Positions 41,901 to 53,100 of a DNA stretch of 64,000 nucleotides are shown here, in pieces. Position 1 is the first letter of the stretch. Each line of letters begins with the position of its first letter. Below the pieces are notes generated by a model that searched no databases, was not told the origin of the DNA, and saw only the letters and a list, made by a program, of their open reading frames with translations. The translations under genes were made by a program, and so were the position numbers. This DNA comes from Hypomesus transpacificus (lineage: Eukaryota > Chordata > Actinopteri > Osmeriformes > Osmeridae), in assembly GCF_021917145.1 (NCBI RefSeq), contig NC_061078.1, positions 8,073,604 through 8,137,603 of the forward strand. The letters run 5' to 3'.

Positions 41901-44115
41901 AGTGCACCTACAGTTACAGAGTATAATCCAAGCAGTTCTTCAGTCCACTGCAAGTGGTGGAACAATGCCTCACTGCAGTGCCACTTTAAGCTCACAGGAA
42001 ATTTAAACTCCAAGGTGAAAACTCTTCAGTTGAATATCATGTTTATTGTATACCTCTTGCTCCTCGCTCAGGGAGTATGCGGTGAATGAGGTGGTGGCAG
42101 GGATCAGAGAGTACTTCAATGTCATGCTGGGCACTCAGCTACTGTACAAGTTTGAAAGGCCCCAGTATGCCGAAATACTGGCCAACCATCCTGATGCCCC
42201 CATGTCCCAGGTGTATGGAGCCCCGCACCTGCTCCGACTTTTTGGTACTTGACCCTGTACACACACACAGCAAAAACACACTTTGGCCCCCTCAAAAGCT
42301 TGTACACATCGACACCCAAAAGACAAGCATATAGACCACCATGCCTATAAAAAAATCCAGACCACAAAATCTTTACTGCAGTCTTACATCTTACAATCCA
42401 AAGGTAATACGTGTTTGCACTGAAGAAAGTTCTAAATAATTTCCCCTTGTATCCTTGCATGTGCTTGTCTAAAATCAAATATAAATAAGCAGTGATGAAA
42501 ACTCCATCACTCTTTAGTGCAAATCATTCTGGATTTGATTATGATAATCATATAATTATTTTGAGACACTAATAGCTTTCAATTGTTCATCATTCAGTAA
42601 TTAGATGCTGTTGAACCTAAAGTATCTTTGAGTAAGGTGTTTCATAGTATTCTCCCTTAAGTGCTTTATGTCCATGGGTTGAAGCAGAAATCAAAAACGT
42701 TATCATTTACCACTCCCTCAAATGACACCCCAAGGTCCCCAAGGTATTAGTCTGTTTATGAAAGCTGCAGAGCTATAAATGCTTCTTTCAGAGACTTAAA
42801 CTGCAGAATGCAGCAAGAAGCAGAATCCCCATGGCAATGTATGAGCATTTCAGAAAATAATGATAATAGTGGAATTGTTTCTGACATAGGTGCTCCATGT
42901 CAGCCTGTGAATCAGAATCAAAAGGGCCACTGTTGGATTATCAAATCAACATTTAATTGTATTGTATTCCCCTTTTTACAAGCAATGTCACAGAGGGCTT
43001 CACATGCGCCCATAGAACTGCCCCCAACAAACCTTAACCCTCAAGGAAGACAAGGAAAAACTCCCAGAAAAACTCACTTCAAAAATGGAAGAAACCTTGG
43101 GAGGGATTATCCTAGTTTCCAATTCAACTATTGCGTTAATGTGCAAAATTATTTACAGTACTGAACCCAATCAGCCTTTTACTAATTTAGTGTTGACCAT
43201 AAATAGACGTTGAGTTGTTTTTTTGTAAACAATCCTTGTATTGTTACATATACTGTCCGGGTGATCAAAGGTATTTTAAGTCAATTTTCAAAATCCCTAT
43301 GCTTACTGTTGCACATTGCACTTGTGTTCATTGTACAGTGCGTATTGGAGCTATGCTGGCTTACACACCTCTAGATGAGAAGAGTCTGGCTCTGCTTCTC
43401 AACTACCTGCAGGACTTTCTCAAGTAAGACATCTTTCCTCAATTGCATGTCAACTAGTTGAGTCAAGCTAGGCTTTGCACCATTTGGAATAATTATATGT
43501 AGAATCTACCGTCTCACTGTTGCAGTAATAGGCCTGCTAATGGAAATGGTACTTAACTTGTCTTAAGTATGTTTAGGTCTGTCCAAGAAGTAGATGGAAG
43601 TACAAGTACCTTCACTGAGCTTCTCAATGCATTTCTTTTGAAATAAGGGTGCAACAAAAATGATGTATGCATGTGCAATAACCCCAACTAAATTCTGTTA
43701 GTATGCCCTGAACAAGTATAACAGTAACTAGTAGGGCTTTAAATCATGCAGATAGCAAATTGTTTAGTATTTTCCTGTTGACCAATTTCTCCTTATCTGA
43801 TGGCCACAGATATTATATATCAAGACTAACCTCATTAAGTGTCCACATGAAGCCTGCATCAGAGCTGTCATTAGTCAGATCTGATAGCTGTTGTGAAGCC
43901 TGAAACCTGGCTTTTTATTATATATTTAATAATTGGATATATCTTCCCTCCATATTATTGCTGTACCACATCATTCATTTCACATAAAAGAGCAATAATA
44001 ATTAAGTTGTTTTGTGGAATGTCATTGTAGGTATCTTGTGAAGAACTCGTCAACTCTCTTTAGTTCCAGCGACTATGAGGTGGCACCCCCAGAATACCAC
44101 CGCAAGGCCGTCTAA
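38872..44115 (+). CDS. morf4l1: Mortality factor 4-like 1 (MRG15), complete twelve-exon frame
   Basis: MRG15 is the chromodomain subunit of NuA4/TIP60 acetyltransferase and Sin3-HDAC complexes. It reads H3K36 methylation and contributes to PALB2-dependent DNA repair. Twelve phase-matched exons give 972 nt, 323 aa, the same length as the short mammalian isoform. The start is [20 protein letters not shown]. The chromodomain covers about 12-62, with aromatic-cage residues in [18 protein letters not shown] basic linker carries the nuclear signal [11 protein letters not shown]. The MRG domain covers about 150-323 ([63 protein letters not shown]). The mammalian long-isoform insert between WNK and WDEW was not found. 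Confidence 0.97.
39531..39679 (+). mobile_element. tRNA-derived SINE, internally deleted copy
   Basis: The element begins GGAGTCAGATGGCTGAGCGG (tRNA A-box-like) and ends with the tail TAAGTCGCTCTGGATAAGAG, GCGTCTGC and TAAATG repeats. ATCCT flanks it at 39526-39530 and 39680-39684 as a target-site duplication. Compared with the copy at 55.75 kb it lacks about 50 bases, including the B box, so it could not be transcribed by Pol III in this form. It sits in morf4l1 intron 1. Confidence 0.85.
39740..39786 (+). CDS. morf4l1: morf4l1 exon 2
   Basis: GTTTTTTAG acceptor, phase 1 to 0; encodes [16 protein letters not shown] of the chromodomain. Confidence 0.95.
39899..39966 (+). CDS. morf4l1: morf4l1 exon 3
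   Basis: Acceptor GTTTAACAG, donor AAAAA|GTAAGT, phase 0 to 2; encodes [20 protein letters not shown] and NK. Confidence 0.95.
40090..40176 (+). CDS. morf4l1: morf4l1 exon 4
   Basis: Acceptor TTGTTTTAG, donor AACCA|GTAAGT, phase 2 to 2; encodes [19 protein letters not shown] and [10 protein letters not shown]. Confidence 0.95.
40309..40347 (+). CDS. morf4l1: morf4l1 candidate 39-nt cassette exon (optional)
   Basis: Between exons 4 and 5, a 39-nt open segment has the acceptor CAATGTCTCCTCAG and the donor AAAAA|GTGATT. It is phase 2 on both sides, so including it would insert 13 residues ([13 protein letters not shown]) between the chromodomain and linker without changing frame. It is not in the mammalian proteins I remember. 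The GTGATT donor is weaker than the other donors of this gene. It is a prediction only and is excluded from the 323-aa count. Confidence 0.4.
40669..40749 (+). CDS. morf4l1: morf4l1 exon 5
   Basis: Acceptor CTCCTTTAG, donor GATCT|GTAAGT, phase 2 to 2; encodes [16 protein letters not shown] and [10 protein letters not shown]. Confidence 0.95.
40847..40872 (+). CDS. morf4l1: morf4l1 exon 6 (26 nt)
   Basis: A very short exon with acceptor CTCCCCAG and donor GAAGA|GTAAGT, phase 2 to 1; encodes LKAKKTKPK, part of the basic linker. Confidence 0.93.
41004..41092 (+). CDS. morf4l1: morf4l1 exon 7
   Basis: Acceptor CTTTTTTAG, donor GAAAGT|GTAGGC, phase 1 to 0; encodes [20 protein letters not shown] and [10 protein letters not shown]. 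Confidence 0.95.
41215..41316 (+). CDS. morf4l1: morf4l1 exon 8
   Basis: Acceptor GTTTTACCAG, donor AAACAG|GTCAAT, phase 0 to 0; encodes [19 protein letters not shown] and [15 protein letters not shown] at the start of the MRG domain. Confidence 0.95.
41499..41587 (+). CDS. morf4l1: morf4l1 exon 9
   Basis: Acceptor TTGCCTGCAG, donor AACAA|GTAAGA, phase 0 to 2; encodes [20 protein letters not shown] and KKSRGTSDN. Confidence 0.95.
41804..41833. repeat. Perfect 12-bp hairpin in morf4l1 intron 9
   Basis: GAATGAGGGTAC at 41804-41815 pairs exactly with GTACCCTCATTC at 41822-41833 around a 6-nt loop. It lies between morf4l1 exons 9 and 10. Confidence 0.7.
42072..42244 (+). CDS. morf4l1: morf4l1 exon 10
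   Basis: Acceptor CCTCGCTCAG, donor TTTTTG|GTACTT, phase 2 to 1; encodes [19 protein letters not shown] and [15 protein letters not shown]. Confidence 0.96.
42939..43117. mobile_element. Dispersed repeat, copy A (TCACAGAGGGCTTCACAT family)
   Basis: The segment runs from TCAAATCAACATTTAATTG to AACCTTGGGAGGG. It shares its core with 57304-57451: TCACAGAGGGCTTCACAT, CGCCCATAGAACTGCCC, then ACTCCCAGAAAAACTC. It is an interspersed element type I associate with fish genomes. It lies in morf4l1 intron 10. I see no open frame or terminal repeat, so its class is uncertain. Confidence 0.75.
43339..43423 (+). CDS. morf4l1: morf4l1 exon 11
   Basis: Acceptor CATTGTACAG, donor CTCAA|GTAAGA, phase 1 to 2; encodes [20 protein letters not shown] and LNYLQDFL. 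Confidence 0.96.
44031..44115 (+). CDS. morf4l1: morf4l1 exon 12 (last)
   Basis: Acceptor GTCATTGTAG; encodes [20 protein letters not shown] and PEYHRKAV, stop TAA at 44113-44115. Confidence 0.96.
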
Positions 44116-44547
44116 AAGCTTTGAAAGGATGTTCCTCCACTTACGAAACTGCTGCCTCCCAGGCCACTTGTACAATAACTATTTTTATGTTTTTGAGTGG
44201 AAAGTTGGACTACATTTTTCACTTGAATTTCTTCCCAGAGGTCCCAAGAGTTAGTTTTGGCTTTGAAAGGTGACCCTGTGAAAAACAAGTTAAGGCTGGA
44301 GTTGCTGTCAGCCATTCCTTTTTTTGTCCTGTCATTACGAAACAAACAGGATGGGCATGTTTTCTCAAGCAGCTTTTTGATGTTAATGTGCATTCCATTG
44401 AATCAGTCTCATTTATTGCTTGCAAGAATCTAAAACTCATATTTTGTTTTTTTTTCAGTTTGGGTCCAGTATTTGTCAGAAAAACAATGCTCATGCATGA
44501 AATCTTTAGTGGATATGTTATTCTGTGTTTGTTTGCCATCATTTTGT

Positions 44548-44553
44548 AATAAA
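44548..44553 (+). terminator. morf4l1: morf4l1 polyadenylation signal AATAAA
   Basis: Canonical AATAAA in context TTTTGTAATAAAGAC, 433 bases after the morf4l1 stop. It is the first strong poly(A) hexamer downstream. Confidence 0.7.
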
Positions 44554-47126
44554 GACATTTCTACACTATTTCACCAATGGAAAATAACATTTTGTGCCAA
44601 GTCATATTTTCTATTAATGGAGTCTTTGATAACCCTAGCCCATTAGAAATTGACCAGATACCTTAAATACGCTTGATATTGATGACCTTTCTTGACCTGA
44701 AAGTTTTTACTTGACCAAATGACATTTGAATTTTAAATATCTTTACTGAATACAATGAAAAAACAACACTATTTATGTTAAATAGAATTACATTTTAAGA
44801 CATCAGAAAATGTTCATGTTGTTGCATGTCATTATTGACCACAAACTAGTTTGCTAAAATGACCAATGAATGACCAATGAACCTATGAACAGTTACATAC
44901 TTACAGTAAATGGTCCAAAGTATGTAGGTTCCTGACTGTCACACCTATATGAGCTTGTTGGACATCCCCTTCTTCAACTATATGCATTCATATGGAATTG
45001 ACCATTATCCCCTCCTCCATCAAACTGTTGTACACTGAAATTGAGTACAACTGTACATGACCTCAGTGTAAAAATTAGGCACTCTGTCTTCTGGTATGTA
45101 GCGTTATCCTGGCATCCACTACATCCAGATTTGCTGGCTGTAATTACAGAGCAGGGATCCATGATATGACCCTAGATTGTTTCTATTTTCTAGTTATTTG
45201 CTTGATTTAACCTGTTTTCTGTACAAAGGTTTTTTCTTTGAACATCCAAGTGCAACAATGATGTCATATTGGTAGGAAGGCCATGCATACCGGTTCAATC
45301 TACTAATACTAATAGTGAACCTATGGCAATGCTATGAGGAATCCATGGCAACACTGTTGCTATGAAAACTGAGCTACACTCCAGACACAGATAAATGAGA
45401 ATGTGAATGCATAGCAGTATAACTAGAATCTTAATATAGGTAGTGCTAAACTCATTATATGGTGACTAATGTATGTCATACATGTTATTATTTATTAAGT
45501 GTTTATGTTCATGTGACAGGAGAACTTTTAATGTTATAATAATGTATTTCAATTTCTCACAATCAAAATAGATGAAGACAATTATTGAACTTTATGTAGT
45601 GCTGATACTGATGTTGTTTTTTTTTACTAGTGAGCCCTTCATAGCATCATATGTTTAGTTTCTAAACACACATTTTGTAATCACATTTTCATACTTGTTT
45701 CATCACAAGTATATTATGGCTCCAGGGAACATTGCTAGGTAGCACAGGCTAATTTTCAGCAAGCTAATTTTCAGCACTAGTGAGCCCTTCATAGCATCAT
45801 ATGTTTAGTTTCTAAACACACATTTTGTAATCACATTTTCATACTTGTTTCATCACAAGTATATTATGGCTCCAGGGAACATTGCTAGGTAGCACAGGCT
45901 AATTTTCAGCATGCGAATGAGGATTTGAAGAAAAAATAAATAAAAACAAGGTACGCTGTCTTGTCTAATTTGCTTTAGTAGCTTGGTGTTATAACTTCCA
46001 CTATGATACCTAGGGGTAATCATGACCTTTTGTGGGTCCCCAAGAAAATGTAAATCCTTCGAGTTGGCTGATACTGATAAGATATTGTTGTCCTTTTCCT
46101 TATTTTGTGATTCATTTTGTACTTGCATGTGTGCATTGTGAAATAATAGTACAGCCACTAGCCTTTAATTTTAGTACTAGTTTAATTCCTTGATATCTTA
46201 ATTCTGAAATAGTATGCTTCCTTATCTTGGAAGTAACACAGAATTGTGCTTATTCAATGCTTATTATGCAAGATACATTTGTAAATGGCAAGACATTTCA
46301 AAGTAGCAGGGAGTTGTCCATTTGCACATTTAGGGCCAGAAGGGGGCAACCTTTTCTACTTAGTTACTCTATTGTTTTTGACCTTGTCATCTGTTTTGTA
46401 AAAACGATAACAAGGCAATTTAGGTGTTAACGGTGCCTCATTTTAATTATCATTATCCCCTTTGCTTTTAGACAGGCCTGTATTTATTTTCCTTTCGATT
46501 GAAAATGCTCCTCTAATGTGAACCGGACATGTTTTAAATGTTTATTCTTACAGATAGCTTCAAACTTGTTTAAATATTGTACATAGGCCTATACACAGTC
46601 TAAACAATTCCTCATAACATTTGTTTGCTTGTCTTGAATTGGCTCCTTTTATTACGTCAAACCATATTTAAAATGACACGTATAAATGATTGAATGAGGC
46701 CAAGCAAAACAGGCCCTACAGTAGCCTATAGACTTATCCCGCCAGTTTATATATTTCTGGGCGGATCCTTCCACCCTCAGGTAAAGATTGACGTCACCAC
46801 GCTCAGGTTGTCCTATGCACTGTCCCAGGATATCTAGCCTACAACTGCTAAGTACCGATGCCTCATCGAACAAGGAAGTTCCTCCCATCAGAGCGGATTG
46901 GTTTAAAACTAGAGAGTGTTGCGCATGTTTGAGTCTCATTGGCTTAGAAAAGGTCAATTTTGAACAGGTCCACTGGTGAGGAGTCAGGTGAAATCGACGT
47001 CCAGTGGTCAGGAGAGATTTAAGTTTATTTGATTGCCTTAAGACAACGTTTCACTCCTAGATAGGTAGAATTAATCTCGGCGATTCGATTTTAAAGTTCA
47101 ATAACATCCTCAAACAAGAAGCCACA
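44554..47126. other. morf4l1-uaca intergenic region
   Basis: No coding exon. It contains a 150-bp-offset direct duplication (45.63-45.91 kb). The last 200 bases before 47127 are the likely promoter and 5'UTR of the first uaca exon. Confidence 0.5.
45626..45911. repeat. Recent tandem duplication, two identical ~136-bp copies
   Basis: The block starting ACTAGTGAGCCCTTCATAGC occurs at 45626-45761 and again at 45776-45911, offset 150 bases. I found no mismatch along the copies. A shorter GCTAATTTTCAGCA duplication fills the junction. The perfect match implies a recent event or an assembly artefact. Confidence 0.93.
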
Positions 47127-47174
47127 ATGAAGAGTCTAAAGTATCGACTGAAAAAACACGAGGTTACCATCACA
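47127..47174 (+). CDS. uaca: uaca alternative first coding exon 1a
   Basis: ATG in context CCACAATGA encodes 16 residues (MKSLKYRLKKHEVTIT) and ends ATCACA|GTAAGT, a consensus donor, phase 0. The basic MKSLK start matches the long human isoform. Confidence 0.9.
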
Positions 47175-50100
47175 GTAAGTTGATTTTCTTTCTAAGCGAT
47201 GGAAATGCGATTAAAATAGCTTTTCAACTTAAGCATAGTTTACATTATATTACACCAAGGCTATTGTTTAATGGCCTCTATAACAAGTCTTAAAACAATG
47301 TTGTAAACAGCTGTCATGAAACCTACTCGGTCCAACCCAACTAATTCCCAGGAATGTTAGACATTAAAATGTCGTACCACTTCGGGAAGTAATTGTTGTC
47401 GGCAATTGTAGACCATTAGTTTCATTTTTTACGTAGTTTAAGCTCGACTCAACATCCAGTTGGCGGTGATGTAACTGTGCCGAGCACTCAACAGTGCAGA
47501 ATAAGCAGTCCCATGAAGAAGGAGCATGCTTCACTTATCAATGCGCAGAAGTAGGCCGAATCTTGTTTCCTGATTATTTTCTTATGCTGACTCTTTACTA
47601 CCTAGATTTTGCTAATCAACAACTTAACATTAGGTTGTCCTCACACAAACTATTCTCCCCCATAGCAGACTAGCTTATTATTTACATAGGGCTGAATGTC
47701 CGAAGTGCCTTCATTAGATGTGACTATTACGATTCTAGTAAGTGCAGCAGTAGCCCTTTATCCCTTTAGTAGCCTAATTACCATGATAAGGGCACATTAA
47801 CACGTTTTGGGCCAAATCCAGAAAGACAAGTATGTTTTGGGAATTCTATAATGGTGGCTATTTTGTATGGCAGTTGAGTTGCTTCAGGCCTTGTAAGTAT
47901 AAGTTTCAGTCATGAATGAGATGTTGGAGATGGAGTAACAGAAAATATAAACTGTTGAATGTAGGTAAATTGTGCAAATCCGTCGGCAGTTACTCATGGC
48001 CTCAAGGCAGGCAAAACATGATTGGCATTTAAGCAAGGTTTTCATGAGGGATACATGTGGACGGGACAGTTGCACATTGCCTTATGTGTCAATGTCAACT
48101 GATGGTCACATGTTGCAGCTCAAAACATTATATTACATTTACCCCAGACAAGGTATGTGAAATGGTGAAAAAGAAAGACAGACTTCAGTGTTTTACATGC
48201 GTAATTTCTGTTAGTTTTCCACCCATAACAAATTGAAAAGCACAAATCAGTTTCAAAGCAAATGCAATTGTGTTGGCTGTGGTCAAAAAGAAACACATCC
48301 ACACCTTTTGAGTTTCAGTTTTTTGTCATATGAAGTCAATATTCATGATGAGACATGGAAAGAGGGAAATGTTGCTAGTGATTTAGCAGCTGTGAGTATC
48401 AGAAGAGCGTCTGGAATGAGAACAATAGTTGAATCCCATCCAGACTACAGTCACTTCAGGATACCTTCCACTAGTTGTGCAATGTATTTTTCTTCACACA
48501 CACTGCTTTTTGTACTGGGCCTAAGGTAAGATTTTAAGGATTTATTTAAGGTTTGTGGGGCAAAGGTAGCTGTAGGCTTACTGTTTACACTCCATTTGAC
48601 AGAGATTCTCTTGTGTTTTGACTAAAAGGTCTTACGTTAGGGTTACCTACTGTAACTTGTCTGAGGTAAACTACTTACTGTCAACATTAGGTGGTTTCCA
48701 AACATTTCACACTAGTTCTTGGAACTTAATGTCCAGGTTATTAAGTGTAATGTGCTTGATACCATATTTTTACAAGATTGTTATGGAATTTGTCATTGAA
48801 AAGAAACCCGAATGTTAAGCAGACAGCTCAAACATTCAAAGGAATTGCAAACATCTGATTTAATATGTGCCAGTGGATGTGGTCAATTGGCCACAGAATG
48901 AAATTGTTTCTGTGTGACCCTCAGTGATTAATTGGAGGGCTTTGGATGTAAGATTCAAGACTCTCCAACTTTGTAAAATCCTGTTGGCCAACACACAAAC
49001 CATAACAAATATGTGGTAGGCATTGTGCTTTAAATATAGTTTTGCATTTTTCATTCATTTTTAGCCTAAGTGAAGTGTGACAGGAAAGAGAGAGAGAGAC
49101 ATACATAGAGAAGACAAGCAGCAAAGGGCAAAGGCCGGATTTGAACCCAGGCCACTGCGGTAAGGCCTCAGCCTACATGTTCCGCGCACTTATCAGTGGG
49201 TTACCTGGGCACCCAAGGCATGTTGTTTTATTCAGATTTTTGTTAAATATCTTGTTGTTTCCAATTTTTTACAGAGAACTGTTATTTTCACGAGGTTTCC
49301 TATGAGGTTTTCACATGGAAGCACATGATGCAGAGTATAACTGTGGATCAGCTTGTAAGGCCTAGCCATGCTCAAATGCCCACACTTTTTGTTATAAGCA
49401 ATTGGTCTTTGTGCTGCTTTTGGCCTTGAATTCCAATTGAAGTTTACGTTTGAAGAGTACTTTATTGAAACCTCGCTTAAACCGCGCTCCCAATTTTTGT
49501 CGGAACTTTTGACATTGGTTCATCTTAACAATGGCACACTCAGCTGTGTTGGTGGTCAAACAATATTACGTTTTTGTATATATGCTGTTCAGGATATTCA
49601 ATTTTGAAGGTAGACATTTGCTGTCTGAACAGGGAAGCTTGTTTTTAAGCCATATGCTTATTTTTCCATGGAGATGGGTTTTGTGGGTTTTCAAGGTGTC
49701 AACTCACAACCAGCAAACCAAGGTGACCAATGCACACTTTACGGATATTACTTGAGGTCTATAGGTATTAGGAATTAGGTAATGATATGCAGCACTATAT
49801 TATAATTTGACATAGATGAGGATATAGCGTAAGGTGTGACTGTATGCTGAAAACTGGATAACAATTGATGTATGATTTTAGGGTTGCTGGTGTAGTCTAG
49901 ATGCTCAAGTGTTCACTCATCTGGTTGCAAAAGGTTGAGGCAGTTACACAGTATAGTAGTTGGATCTTCCATAAATCTCTAGAAGTCTAATTTCAACACA
50001 AATGTGACAAAACCAAACAATACTGATGTAGTGAGGCAACAATGAAGCTTCAAGTATCAGTTGCCAAAGACCACAGGTTAAATTCTTCAGAAATTCTTGG

Positions 50101-53100
50101 AAATGTGTTCCCATTCTTGTCGGGACTATTGAGCTCAATTTTGTGGCTCTGCTGTAAATTATTTTGGCAGACGAGCTTGTTTCTTGCTTCCTTTTTCTTA
50201 CGTTAGACAGAATAGAAAACAGTCAAAGAAATGTCATTTCTTACCTCTGTTAGGGTATGTAATTCAATACCTCTTTCAAGTTTTCCTGTCATGTATTTAA
50301 ATTTAGTATATTGGAGGATCCAAGCCTAATTATTGTCTCTGTTATTATGTAAGTTCATTATTATTAATGAGGAATTTCCTGATTATACGATTATTTAAAA
50401 TTATACCAGAATTATTATTAATATATATATTTAATAAATTCAACAAACTGACAGAAGAATTTGTTCATTAATCTAACCATAATAACGAGTTCAAGGACAA
50501 TCAAGGAATATTCATAATGATTGTTAGAGTATTTGCCACCAATATAAATATTATTTGCACTGATGCTTGCATTTGATAGTATAACATGCCATGCAAATGT
50601 ATTAAATATAGGTCCACAACCAAAGGGACCACATGCCTAAATCTAGGACCTACAGAAAGTTAAATTTGGGAAATACATTCTGTCTTGGCCTTTTGGAGGA
50701 GGCTTTTCCTGGAAGCAAGATTTCGGTGACAGGTCCATGCTTTCTTTCTTTGATATTGTTGTTTGCTTTGTTGTTGTTGCTTGCCTTAGTCTTGTCCTTC
50801 CCGTCCTCCACTCCTGCCCTGCCTCCCCCCGCAACACACTCTTCTCCTGGTCCCCATGGACAAAATGTCTGAAAAAGACTTGCCCTTGAAGTGGGATCTT
50901 TTTACAGCACACAGAGCAGTGAGTGGGAAAGATGGTGGTGATGGTGGGTGGTGGGCGGGGCCAGTTCTTTTGTAGTGATAGAGAAACCTCTCAAATGTTT
51001 CAAGGTTGTCCTGGGAAATGAACCTTTCTGTCTAGGTATGGAACAGACATTAAAAAAAAATGGATCCCCTCGGGGTATCAGAAAACAGATTGAAGAAACA
51101 AGTAGAGGAAATTGGATTTCACAAGGTTTTGGGGTTGCTCACTATTGAAGTTTTGAATATTGAAGTATGGACCTCTGGATGCAAGTATGCGCACTGGAAT
51201 GTTACGCTCATTCTGAAGTTTGCCAGAATGTGGCAGTGGCTATAAACTCTTGAAGGACTTTCTATCAAGTTTAACAGCTCTGTCCTGCCTTGGCTGAATG
51301 GCTGATCCCTGCAAGAGACAGAGGAGCCCATAGACATGCAGGTCACTTTTTCAATGATTGGGGAGGTGAAGCTTGCTGACATGCCAAACTCACCAGGCAT
51401 GATTATCCTGCTGTTGCATCTGATGAATTGTGTTCAGAGTTAACCTCTCCCGGTGTTTATAGGACTCCATAAAATACATTGTTTTCACATCCAGGAATGT
51501 ATGTGGTTCTCAGTTCTTTGCCCTTCTTTGCCTCAGTTTGTTCCTGGTCAGAGGTCTGGTTGGCATGATGCCTCATATCTGTCCGGTCTCTCCATATGGG
51601 AAATCCCCCAGCTTCTCCCCCTTTTTATTTCCACATGATATGACAAGGAAACTACTGTATTAACCCAGGAACTCTATTGTCTATCCGTTTCTGTGTTTTT
51701 TTTTCTCTCTTCTCCTCTCACTCACCCTCTTTCTCTGTGCCAGTGTTGGAACACAGTGCTATCAAGAACAGCCCCCTTCCCCCCTCAAGAGGCTTTGGAT
51801 TGAATCGATACATTGTTGTCCCAACAGAAGCAGTCTTTGGAAGGTCCTGTTTAGGGAAGGTTTTTTTTTCCTGATAAAGGCTTAGATTCTGAATGCACAG
51901 TTCTCCTTAAACAAAAAAACAAATCCTGATGCCTCGAACCATCATCTATGTAGGCCTGTGTAAGTCACTACACAGGCTATTTGGTCTCATTTGTTTTATT
52001 CCAAATGTTCACTTTATGAAAATATTGTTTTACATTTACCAAAGATTCCTTCACAACCACCATCCCCACTGTGTGCATTAGATCTCATTAAGCCTACATT
52101 AGCACAACTAAAATTAGAAAGATGTTCTGCGTGCTGTGAGAATATCTGTCTAGCTTGACCTTTTGAAGTTATTTTAATTCTTAATAGTGGTTGAAATTGG
52201 TGTCCTAAATCATTTTCTCCCTGGTTTATTGCAATGGCCTAACTGTCGTTAGGTTACTTTACCTGGAACACATTCCATTCCAGTGTTGTTACTTTGATTT
52301 GTATATTGAATATAGTATACATACAAAGTTACCACAAAATGGAGAGGAATTAATTAAACATAAATGAGGAATCATTTATCAAAATCATATCTTATATTGT
52401 ATCAAATGGCATGTAATAGATATTATGCTTTATTGTATAATGTTTAGACTTTGGGAACTGGTTAATTTAAAGTAATTTTTCACATATAATAAGAGAATAC
52501 TACATGGGCATAACAGGCTCTAATTTTCAGTTTAAAGATTCTTAACAAAACATTTGGTTTGGCCTACACTAGTTAATATGCAGTACGTGCTGGTTGGTTT
52601 TCCTGTCAAAACTATTTGTTAGAATAACAGCAACTCCCCCTATCCATGTTCATGTTCATTAGAGGCAAAAACAACAGCTTTATTTGCCATGTTGTTAGCA
52701 TTGGCCTGCAGTGGAAAGTAAACCCACCATGATAAAATCAAGTGAGGTTTGTTGTAGAGGTCACGCTCAACTGGACTGCACAGTAGCACGAAGTTGAACC
52801 CCCCAGCTTAACCATACTCCAAACAGTGTGCCTCTTAGGATTAACGTCTGGCTCCACCGACTGACCATGAAGTCATACCCCAGTAGACTGCTTTCTCATC
52901 CTGTGTTGGGATGTGACGCTCAGACCCCGGGGGGGGAATAGATGGAGAGACGGGAAGGGATGTGGGGGGAGGGTTGTGTATGCTGGGTGGGGGTTAGGTG
53001 GGGATTACCACTATTGGGGGCATTACAGAGGCAAGGGGGACCAGGGCTAATCTATGGGCTCCAGCTGACATCAGCACTGCACACACACACATGTATTGGG

